From Thermoanaerobaculum sp. (GTDB taxonomy: Bacteria; Acidobacteriota; Thermoanaerobaculia; Multivoradales; UBA5704), in NCBI GenBank assembly GCA_021154885.1, contig JAJKHS010000160.1:48279-112278 (forward strand): a stretch of DNA of 64,000 nucleotides. The letters run 5' to 3'. The translations under genes were made by a program, and so were the position numbers. The notes beneath the pieces are model-generated. The model was given only the letters and a program-made list of their open reading frames with translations. It made no database searches and was not told where the DNA came from. Positions 49,891 through 57,254 of this stretch are shown in pieces; the stretch's first letter is position 1; every line of letters begins with the position of its first letter.

Positions 49891-51159
49891 GTGTTAATAA
49901 TCTCAAGGAGCCTTGCGGCTTCGTTTCTGATCGTCGTCTGTGCCGCCGTTCTGCCGATCCGTGCCCACGCCCAGGACAAGCCTCAGCCGTCCACTGTGGA
50001 CGACGAGATCCAGCAGCGGGTCAAGGCCGAGGTGGAGAAGCGGCTCAAGGAGAGGGAGGCCAGGACGTGGACCGCGGGCCTCAACCCCCAGGGGGGCGGC
50101 CTCTTCGTCAAGTCGCCGGATGGCAAGACGTTGTTCCGGCTCTACGGCTATGCCCAGCCCACCTTCACCTACACCGACCGCGACAACGGCGCGACCTTCC
50201 AGGAGACCGACTTCCGGGTGCGCCGCGCCCGCATCGACTTCGTGGCCGACTACGACGACCGCTACAAGCTCTTCGTGGAGGTCGACGGCGCGCCCACGGA
50301 CGGCACCTCCCTCGTGGAGGCCTACGCCCAGGCCGCTTTCGTCCGCGACCGCCACTACCTGCGCTTCGGCAAGTTCATCACCCCGTTCAGCACCGAGAAC
50401 CTCCGCTCCTCCCGCGCCCTGGACACGGTGGAGCGCTTCCAGGCCCTCAATGCCATGTTCAGCCTGCCGGCCCTCGACGTCCAGTTCGGCCCCATGCTCT
50501 GGGGCTACCTCGACCCCGGCAAGAAGGTCGCCTACTATCTTGGCGTCTTCAACGGCAACTCCTCGGCCGGCGCCGCGGTGGTCGCGGGTCAGCGCGGCAA
50601 CGCCCGCGACAACAACGGCCAGAAGGAGGTCCAGGGGCGGGTGAACGTCAAGTGGACGGACGCCCTGACCACCGGCGCCGCCTTCGACGTCGACAAGGAG
50701 CTGGCGCAGACCCTCACCCTGGCCTCCTACTCCGGCAGCCGCTTTATCGGTATCCCCGTGGTCGGCGCCCGCCGCGCCTGGGACGGCGACCTCCACTGGA
50801 AGCACGACCGGTGCTCTTTCGACTCCGAGTGGCTCAGCTCCGACTTCAAGGACAGCCGCGCGAAGCTCAGCGGCGGCTACGTCCAGGCGGCCTTCTGGGC
50901 CCGGGGGAGCGAGGCCAAGGGCGGCGTCCAGACGGTCTTGCGGGTGGAGCAGGCGGAGATCACGGGCACGGCTCTGCGCGGCATCGACGGCAAACGCCTC
51001 GAGGCCGTCACCCTCGGCGCCAACGTCTGGTTCAACGGCTGGACCCGCTGGCAGGTCAACGCCATCGAAGAGCACTTCGACGGCCGGGGCAACGGTCCCT
51101 TCAAGGCCGGCGCCGGCTGGCGGCCCACCGTCCTCAGCCAGCTTCAGATCAAGTTCTGA
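49891..51159 (+). CDS. OprO/OprP-type phosphate-selective porin
   Basis: 422 residues from a GTG start with GGGAGAA upstream. The signal peptide ends AHAQDK; a short coiled coil follows (VDDEIQQRVKAEVEKRLKER), as in OprP relatives, which trimerise. The barrel begins LFRLYGYAQPTFTYTDRDN and contains the family's VRRARIDFVADYDDRYKLFVEVD and LRFGKFITPFSTENLRSSRA; it ends in an aromatic (LQIKF). These porins pass small anions. It is 15 bp upstream of an ABC binding protein and is probably the outer membrane gate for that importer. Confidence 0.9.
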   Translation: MLIISRSLAASFLIVVCAAVLPIRAHAQDKPQPSTVDDEIQQRVKAEVEKRLKEREARTWTAGLNPQGGGLFVKSPDGKTLFRLYGYAQPTFTYTDRDNGATFQETDFRVRRARIDFVADYDDRYKLFVEVDGAPTDGTSLVEAYAQAAFVRDRHYLRFGKFITPFSTENLRSSRALDTVERFQALNAMFSLPALDVQFGPMLWGYLDPGKKVAYYLGVFNGNSSAGAAVVAGQRGNARDNNGQKEVQGRVNVKWTDALTTGAAFDVDKELAQTLTLASYSGSRFIGIPVVGARRAWDGDLHWKHDRCSFDSEWLSSDFKDSRAKLSGGYVQAAFWARGSEAKGGVQTVLRVEQAEITGTALRGIDGKRLEAVTLGANVWFNGWTRWQVNAIEEHFDGRGNGPFKAGAGWRPTVLSQLQIKF

Positions 51160-51174
51160 CCGGGAGATCTATCC

Positions 51175-52197
51175 ATGACGCGCAAGACGTTCCTCGCCCT
51201 CTCCCTGCTTACCCTCTCAGCCACATTGGCCGCGATAGCCGCGGAAGAGAAGGTCGTCATCCAATATGACTGCATCCCCAACTACGCCAACTGGGGCGGC
51301 GTCACCGCCCTCTACAAGAAGGTCGCCGGCGTCACCGTCCCGCCCGATCCCAAGGGCTCCTCCGTGGCCCTCGCCGCACTGGAAAAGGAGAAGGACAGTC
51401 CGCAGGCCGACACCGCCTACTACTCGGGAGCCATCGGCTTCCTGGCGGCCGAGAAGGGGCTGCACGAGCCCTACAAGCCCAAGGGGTGGGAGAAGATCCC
51501 CGCCGCCCTCAGGGACCCGGAAGGCCGGTGGTGGACGGTCCATACCAGCGCCATCGCCTTCGTGGTCAACGCCAAGGCGCTGGGCGGCGCGCCCGTGCCG
51601 CGGTCGTGGAAGGACCTGCTCAAGCCCGTCTACAAGGGGAAGATCGCCTACGACGATCCGACCTGGGGCGGCACGTCATTCACCCTGGTCTACGGCGTCA
51701 ACGAGTTGTTCGGCGGCAGCGACAAGAATTTCAAGCCCGGGCTCGACTACCTGAAGAAGCTGGACGCCAACGTCTCGTCCTATCCACGAGAGTCGGTCTA
51801 CAACTCCGTCCTGCGCGGCGAGATCCCCATCTGGATCAACGCCGACGGCAACGGCTACAAGATGAAGTGGGTGGACAATGGGCCGGTCGAGGTGGTGCTC
51901 CCCGCCGAGGGGACGTTCACCATGCCCCTGGTCATGGGCCTGGTGAAGGGTGCGCCCCACAAGGAGGAGGCGAAGAAGTACCTCGACTGGCTGCTCACCA
52001 GGGAGGCGCAGGCCGAGTTCGCCAAAGGCTACTTCCTGCCGGTGATCCCCGGCGCGATGCCGCCCGAGGTGGCCTCCCACGTCCTCTCCGAGAAGGAGTA
52101 CCAGCGCGCCCGGGCCCTCGACCTCGCAAGAATGGCCGCCGCCTCCGACGCCCTCAAGAAGGCGTGGACGGAGCAGATCCGGGGGACGGGAAGATAG
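51175..52197 (+). CDS. ABC transporter substrate-binding protein
   Basis: A 340-residue periplasmic protein with a signal peptide ending AAIAAEE. It has the two-lobed type 2 binding fold (WTVHTSAIAFVVNAKAL, PVPRSWKDLLKPVYKGKIAYDDP, IPIWINADGNGY, FTMPLVMGLVKGAPHKEEAKKYLDWLL), as used for iron, spermidine, thiamine or phosphonates. The ligand cannot be decided. It is the first of four importer genes in order binding protein, two permeases, ATPase, with the porin in front. Confidence 0.88.
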   Translation: MTRKTFLALSLLTLSATLAAIAAEEKVVIQYDCIPNYANWGGVTALYKKVAGVTVPPDPKGSSVALAALEKEKDSPQADTAYYSGAIGFLAAEKGLHEPYKPKGWEKIPAALRDPEGRWWTVHTSAIAFVVNAKALGGAPVPRSWKDLLKPVYKGKIAYDDPTWGGTSFTLVYGVNELFGGSDKNFKPGLDYLKKLDANVSSYPRESVYNSVLRGEIPIWINADGNGYKMKWVDNGPVEVVLPAEGTFTMPLVMGLVKGAPHKEEAKKYLDWLLTREAQAEFAKGYFLPVIPGAMPPEVASHVLSEKEYQRARALDLARMAAASDALKKAWTEQIRGTGR

Positions 52198-52215
52198 GAG
52201 TATTGTTATTCAGGA

Positions 52216-53034
52216 ATGACTGACCGACGACCCCCGACCGGCTCGTCCCTGACCGGCGCTCTCCTGTCGCTTCCGCTCGTCCTGTTCCTGGCCGCGGCTG
52301 TGGCGTGGCCGCTGGCGTCGCTGGCCGGGCATGCGCTCTCCGATCCCGGGTGGAGAGCGGTGCGGCAGGTGCTGGCGGCGGGGCGGTATCGCACGGCGCT
52401 GGTGAACTCGCTGGGTCTTTCGGCGGCGGCGGCGCTCGGCTCGGTGCTGCTGGCGGTAGCTCCGGCCTGGGTCCTGGCCCGCGAGCGGTTCCCGGGCCGC
52501 AACGCGCTGCGCACCGCGATCTCCCTGCCGCTGACCTTTTCCGGCGTCCTGGTGGGGTTTCTGATGGTGGTGCTGCTGGGTCGCATCGGGGCGATCCCGG
52601 AGGCCTTGGCGTACCTCACGGGCCGGCGAATGTTTGAAGGAGCGGCCTACACAGTCGCCGGATTGTTTCTGGCTTATCTATACTTCGAGCTTCCGCGGGC
52701 GGTGATGACGCTGGAGTCGGCCTTCCGGCGCTTCCCGCGCGAGCTGGATTCGGCGGCACGCGCCCTGGGGGCGGGCCCGCTGCAGCGGCTGCTGAAGGTC
52801 GGGCTTCCCCTCGCGGCGCCCGCCCTGCGCTCGACGCTGGCGGTGACCTTCTCCGCGTCCATGGGCTCGTTCGGCGTGGCGCTGATCCTGTCGCGACGCT
52901 TCACCGTGGCACCGCTCGAGATCTATACGGAGATGACCGGTTTCCTGAACGACGAAGTCGCCGGAGCCCTGGCCCTGATGCTGGCCCTCTCGACGCTGGC
53001 AGTCGACCGGCTGCTGTCGGTGGGGAAGCGATGA
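52216..53034 (+). CDS. ABC transporter permease, first subunit
   Basis: A 272-residue membrane protein with about six hydrophobic helices. The EAA-like loop that contacts the ATPase is DSAARALGAGPLQRLLKVGL followed by PLAAPAL. It pairs with the next permease to form the transmembrane channel. The stop overlaps the next start by 4 nt. Confidence 0.9.
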   Translation: MTDRRPPTGSSLTGALLSLPLVLFLAAAVAWPLASLAGHALSDPGWRAVRQVLAAGRYRTALVNSLGLSAAAALGSVLLAVAPAWVLARERFPGRNALRTAISLPLTFSGVLVGFLMVVLLGRIGAIPEALAYLTGRRMFEGAAYTVAGLFLAYLYFELPRAVMTLESAFRRFPRELDSAARALGAGPLQRLLKVGLPLAAPALRSTLAVTFSASMGSFGVALILSRRFTVAPLEIYTEMTGFLNDEVAGALALMLALSTLAVDRLLSVGKR

Positions 53035-53843
53035 GGGCCGCCACCGGTTTTCCGGGCGGATTGCGCCGAGCGGGCATCGCCGCCACGGTGGTGCTGGCGC
53101 TCGCTCTGCTCACGCCCATCGTCGTCACGGCCACGGGCGCCTTCTCGCGGGCCGAGTGGTATGGCCAGCGCTCCGAGGGCGCCGGGGTGGAGACCGTCCC
53201 GGACCTCTTCCGCTACGTGACCGGCATCTGGGGCGGAGCGCTGCTGCGCTCGGTCCAGGTGGTGGCGGTGGTGGTCCCCCTGGCGCTCGCCATCGGCGCG
53301 CCGGCGGCGTGGGCTTTCCGGCGCCGGCCGTTCCCGGGATCGCGGCTGCTGGAGTCGGCGGCCCTGGTCCCCCTCTCCGTGCCGGGCGTGGCCCTGGGCT
53401 TCTCCCTCATCCAGGTGGCGGGGGGCGCGCCGCGCTTCGCCCTGCTGGTGGCCGGCCATCTGGTCTACACCCTGCCGATGGTGGTCAAGACGGTGGCCAA
53501 CGCCGTGGAGACCTTCGACCCGCGCCTGGAGTCCGCGGCCCGCAGCCTGGGGGCCGGGGAGTGGGAGACGGCAGCGCGGGTGACGGTGCCGCTGCTGACG
53601 CCGGCCCTGGTCCTCTCCGCGCTGCTCGTCTTTGCCGTCTCCTGGGGGGAGTTCAACGTCAGCTTCCTGCTGGCGACGCCGCTCCTCCAGACCTTTCCGG
53701 CGGCTCTCTACCTCACCTACACCACCAACTCGTTTCCCGTGGCCGCGGCGGCGACGCTCGTCTTCCTGGCGCCGGTGGTACCGGCCCTGCTCGCCATCCA
53801 GGCCCTGGGCGGCGAGGAGTTCCACCGGGGGCTGCCGGCATGA
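53031..53843 (+). CDS. ABC transporter permease, second subunit
   Basis: A 270-residue membrane protein with six predicted helices and the loop ESAARSLGAGEWETAARVTV then PLLTPAL. Its stop overlaps the ATPase start (ATG 53840) by 4 nt. The two separate permease subunits of about 270 residues each match the PotB/PotC, PhnU/PhnV or CysT/CysW layouts. Confidence 0.9.
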   Translation: MRAATGFPGGLRRAGIAATVVLALALLTPIVVTATGAFSRAEWYGQRSEGAGVETVPDLFRYVTGIWGGALLRSVQVVAVVVPLALAIGAPAAWAFRRRPFPGSRLLESAALVPLSVPGVALGFSLIQVAGGAPRFALLVAGHLVYTLPMVVKTVANAVETFDPRLESAARSLGAGEWETAARVTVPLLTPALVLSALLVFAVSWGEFNVSFLLATPLLQTFPAALYLTYTTNSFPVAAAATLVFLAPVVPALLAIQALGGEEFHRGLPA

Positions 53844-54913
53844 AGGTCCACGTCGAGGACGTCTCCTTCGCCTACGGCCGCGAGCCGGTCGTCTCCAGCG
53901 TCTCCATGGAGCTGCCGGAGGGGGGGATCACGGTGGTGATCGGCCCGTCCGGCTCGGGGAAGTCGACGCTCCTCCAGCTCCTCTGCGGCCTCCTCCACCC
54001 GCTCCAGGGGCAGATCCTGTTCGACGGCGAGGACGTGACCGGCGTGCCCACCGAGCGGCGGGACGTGGGAGTCGTCTTCCAGTCCTACGCCCTTTTCCCC
54101 CACCTGACCGTGCGCGAGAACATCGCCTTCGGCCTGCAGACCGGCCGCCGCCGCTTCTCGCTGCGCAGCTCGCGGCGCCGGCCGACCCGCCGCCACCTGG
54201 AGGAGCGGGTGTGGGACGCGGCGGCCCTCCTGAGCCTCGAGCGTCTCCTGGATCGCAAGCCCTCCCAGCTCTCGGGCGGCGAGCAGCAGCGGGTGGCCCT
54301 GGCGCGGGCGGTGGCGCCCCGGCCCTCCCTGCTGCTCCTCGACGAGCCCCTCTCGGCCCTCGACGCCCGCCTGCGGCGTACCGTGCGCGCCGAGCTCGCC
54401 GCCCTGCTGCGCAAGCTGGGCACCACCACCTTCTACGTCACCCACGACCAGGAAGAGGCCATGCTCCTGGCCGACCACCTAGTGGTGCTCGACCAGGGGC
54501 GCGTGGTGCAGGCGGGCGATCCCCTGGACCTCTACCGCCGCCCGCAGACGCCCTTCGTGGCCTCCTTTCTGGGCGAGGCCAACCTGGTGGAAGTCGAAGC
54601 GCTGCCTTCCGGCCCGTCGCCGGTCGTCCCTGTCCGCAGCCACACTCCGCTCGGCTCCTTCGTCCTTCCCGGAGCCTGCCAGGGTGGCTGGCTCCTGGTG
54701 CGGCCGGAGGACCTGACTGAAGATCCCTGCGGCACGATGGCCACGGTTCTGGACTCCCGTGGCATGGGTCCCCACGACCGGGTGATCCTCCTGCTCGACA
54801 CCGGCACCGAAGTCCTGGCCCACTTTTCCTCGGAGACGGCGCCGGCCCCGGGCACCAAAGTCCGCATCGGCGTCCGCACCCGCCGGCCGCACTTCGTGGC
54901 GCACCGGGACTGA
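53840..54913 (+). CDS. ABC transporter ATP-binding protein
   Basis: A 357-residue ATPase: Walker A GPSGSGKST, Q-loop VFQSYALFPHLT, signature LSGGEQQRVALARA, Walker B LLLLDEPLSALD and the switch His in YVTHDQEEAM. A 20-residue Arg-rich insertion (FSLRSSRRRPTRRH) follows the Q-loop. The C-terminal 110 residues form a TOBE-like regulatory domain. The start at 53840 lies inside the permease stop. Confidence 0.93.
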   Translation: MKVHVEDVSFAYGREPVVSSVSMELPEGGITVVIGPSGSGKSTLLQLLCGLLHPLQGQILFDGEDVTGVPTERRDVGVVFQSYALFPHLTVRENIAFGLQTGRRRFSLRSSRRRPTRRHLEERVWDAAALLSLERLLDRKPSQLSGGEQQRVALARAVAPRPSLLLLDEPLSALDARLRRTVRAELAALLRKLGTTTFYVTHDQEEAMLLADHLVVLDQGRVVQAGDPLDLYRRPQTPFVASFLGEANLVEVEALPSGPSPVVPVRSHTPLGSFVLPGACQGGWLLVRPEDLTEDPCGTMATVLDSRGMGPHDRVILLLDTGTEVLAHFSSETAPAPGTKVRIGVRTRRPHFVAHRD

Positions 54914-54933
54914 CTCGATGCCAAACCGCGACT

Positions 54934-56712
54934 CTACGGATTCACGCCTGCCCCCACCACCCGCCCCAGCCACTCGCCCCGATCCCGACGCGCCCCTTCA
55001 TTGAAGGAGTGGTCGGTGCCGTACCATTTCACGTCCTTGGGATCGGGCGCCGCGGCAAGGGAGGTGGCGGCGTCCAGGGGGGTGATGAATTCGTCGTTTT
55101 TGGCGAATTGGAAGAGGAGCTTCGCGGGGCGCGACTGGCCCAGATAATGGATGGCGTCGAGCGGGGCGAGGGCGTCCACGTAGGCTTTCTGCTGCTCGGG
55201 GGTGAGGAGCTCCTGGAAGGCGATGGCGCCCTGGTCGTGGCCGTTGGCGGTGGCGCTGGTGAGAGAGGAGTAGCCGGCCATCAGGACGTAGGCGATGGGG
55301 CGCTTCTCGACGCCGGCGAGCGTGCCTCCCACGGTCGCGCCCAGACTGTGGCCGACGTAGGCCAGGCGCCTGGGGTCCACCTCGGGACGGGCGGCGAGGA
55401 GGTCGAAGCCGCGGCGGACGTCCACGACGTTCTGGACCTGCTCCTTGCGGCTCACCTCCGGGTGCCAGGGATTGCCGCCGCGCTGGCCCCGGTTCTCGGG
55501 TCGCAGGAAGGGCGCGCTAATCGTCAGCGAGACGAAGCCGCGGTCGCGGGCGAGCTCGACGGCCTCGTCCACGAAGGTCGCGCGGCTCCCCTGGCCTGGA
55601 TGGAGGAAGAGGACGGCCGGATGCCTCACTGCTCCCGGCGGGCCCGGCGGCAGGATGAGATAGGCCGGGACGCGTCCGCCCAGGGGGCTCGCGTAGGAGA
55701 GGTCCACGACGCGCACCTCCCCCCGCCGCTCCGTGCCGGTCTCCTGGACGTCCAGCGGCGCCTTGGCGTCGTAGTCGAAGAGGTGGCGGTTCTTCTCCGG
55801 ATCGATCGACTGGGAGACCCTCGTGAGGTCGGCTTTGGCGACCTCGTCCGGACGCAGGAAGACGTGGATCTCCCGAGTGAGCTGCTCGGGTTTCTCGAGC
55901 TGAATGAAGTGGCCCACCCCCGGCCAGACCTCCCGCCTGGCGCCGTGGATGCCGGCCTCGAGGACGCCGGCGTGGGCATGGACGTCCGGGACGTCCGACG
56001 CTCCCACCACGATCCGGGTGGGCACGTGGATCTCGCCGAGCCGGCCGATGGCGGGGCGGTCCGGCGTGCGTCTCTCGGGCGCGGAGCCGGTCATCGGACC
56101 GGGGTTGGCCTTCAGCAACTCGCGCAGGCGTTCCTTCGCCGCGGTGTCGGCGGCGTCCACCAGGTAGGGATCGCGCACCCAGGCGTCGATCAGCTTCTCG
56201 ACGCTCTTCTCCTGGAACATGGGCCGGAAGTTGACCATCCCCCGGCGCTGGAAGTGCTCGGAGTAGGGGAGCCCGGAGATCACGGGACCCACGAGGAAGA
56301 GGGCCTCCACCCGGTCCGGATGGGCGAGGGTGTAGTCGACGGCGAGCTTCGAGCCGTTGGAGCAGCCGACGAGGGCCGCGCGGCCGATCTTCAGCGCGTC
56401 GAAAACGGCCTGGAGATCCTCCACGTCCGAGTATGGGTCCTTCCCGGCCTCGGTGCGGCCGTACCCGCGGCGGTCGTAGCGGATGACGCGGAAGCTCTTC
56501 GTCAGCTCTTCGAACGGACCGCCCCAGGCGGTACTGGGGAGAAGGCCATCATGGAGGAGGACGATGGCCGCCCCCTCACCCCGCACCTCATACCAGAGCC
56601 TGGCGTGCGGCACCTCGACGAAGCCGGTGGCGTCTTTCCCGGCTCCGGCCGTGGCGGCTCCGAGCAGGAGCGCCAGAGAGAGGAACGCGGGGAGGGCGTA
56701 GGGATCGGGCAT
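54934..56712 (-). CDS. Two alpha/beta hydrolases fused in one exported protein
   Basis: A 592-residue protein with a signal peptide (residues 1-24). The first hydrolase (about 30-290) has the elbow LVGCSNGSKLA and a His in PGVGHFIQLEKPEQ, like haloperoxidase/esterase enzymes. The second (about 345-590) begins YASPLGGRVPAYLILPPGPP and has the elbow YVGHSLGATVGG, an Asp in FAKNDEFITPLD and His in GTDHSFNEGA, like dienelactone hydrolase or acetyl esterases. Each half has a complete triad, so both may be active. It is convergent with the ABC importer and divergent from blaI. Confidence 0.9.
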   Translation of the reverse strand: MPDPYALPAFLSLALLLGAATAGAGKDATGFVEVPHARLWYEVRGEGAAIVLLHDGLLPSTAWGGPFEELTKSFRVIRYDRRGYGRTEAGKDPYSDVEDLQAVFDALKIGRAALVGCSNGSKLAVDYTLAHPDRVEALFLVGPVISGLPYSEHFQRRGMVNFRPMFQEKSVEKLIDAWVRDPYLVDAADTAAKERLRELLKANPGPMTGSAPERRTPDRPAIGRLGEIHVPTRIVVGASDVPDVHAHAGVLEAGIHGARREVWPGVGHFIQLEKPEQLTREIHVFLRPDEVAKADLTRVSQSIDPEKNRHLFDYDAKAPLDVQETGTERRGEVRVVDLSYASPLGGRVPAYLILPPGPPGAVRHPAVLFLHPGQGSRATFVDEAVELARDRGFVSLTISAPFLRPENRGQRGGNPWHPEVSRKEQVQNVVDVRRGFDLLAARPEVDPRRLAYVGHSLGATVGGTLAGVEKRPIAYVLMAGYSSLTSATANGHDQGAIAFQELLTPEQQKAYVDALAPLDAIHYLGQSRPAKLLFQFAKNDEFITPLDAATSLAAAPDPKDVKWYGTDHSFNEGARRDRGEWLGRVVGAGVNP

Positions 56713-56802
56713 GGAGCCTCCGGGTCGGGTCGCTCCTCTATCCTATCTGCCCGACCAGGCTTGATACCAAAACTTTCCTCCCCCAACCGCCGTAGAAGGG
56801 GC

Positions 56803-56847
56803 TTGACGACAGATGTCGTCAGACGTATCATGGCGACAGATGTAGTC
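56803..56847 (+). promoter_or_regulatory. blaI promoter with twin BlaI-type operators
   Basis: TTGACG (56803-56808) and TATCAT (56826-56831) are 17 bp apart. Operator 1, GACGACAGATGTCGTC (56805-56820), is a perfect 7-2-7 dyad covering the -35 and spacer; operator 2, GGCGACAGATGTAGTC (56832-56847), shares the ACAGATGT centre and lies just after the -10. The ACA-N2-TGT core is that of BlaI/MecI sites. Confidence 0.85.
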
Positions 56848-56864
56848 AAGGTGGTGAGGAGCCC

Positions 56865-57254
56865 ATGAGACCCAAGTCGATCGGAGATCAGGAGCTGGCG
56901 CTGCTGCAGTACGTGGCGGAGCAGGGAGGCGCGACGGTGGGACAGGCGGCCGAGGGTTTCGGCGCGCCCCGGGGCCTCGCCCGCTCGACCGTGCTGACCA
57001 TGATGGAACGGCTACGGCAGAAGGGGCACCTGGAGCGCCGGCAGGTCGACGGGGTCTATCGATATTCCTCTCCCGCCGCTCCCGGGCAGGTGATGCGGGA
57101 CGTGGTGCGGTCCTTCGTCGAGAAGACGCTCGGCGGCTCGGTATCGCCGTTCGTCACCTACCTGACGGAGGAGGCGGAGGTCTCGGACGGCGAGCTCGCG
57201 GAGCTGGAGGAGCTGGTGGCGAAGCTCCACTCGAAGCGGAAGGAGGACGCATGA
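56865..57254 (+). CDS. blaI: BlaI/MecI/CopY-family repressor
   Basis: A 129-residue winged-helix repressor (IGDQELALLQYVAEQGGATV, RSTVLTMMERLRQKGHLERR, VDGVYRYSSPA) with a C-terminal dimer helix region (LAELEELVAKLHSKRKED). BlaI-type repressors are cut by the partner M56 peptidase when a cell-wall signal appears. GAGGAG precedes the ATG. Its stop overlaps the peptidase start by 4 nt. No beta-lactamase lies in the window, so the regulated target is probably elsewhere or is the operon itself. Confidence 0.92.
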   Translation: MRPKSIGDQELALLQYVAEQGGATVGQAAEGFGAPRGLARSTVLTMMERLRQKGHLERRQVDGVYRYSSPAAPGQVMRDVVRSFVEKTLGGSVSPFVTYLTEEAEVSDGELAELEELVAKLHSKRKEDA

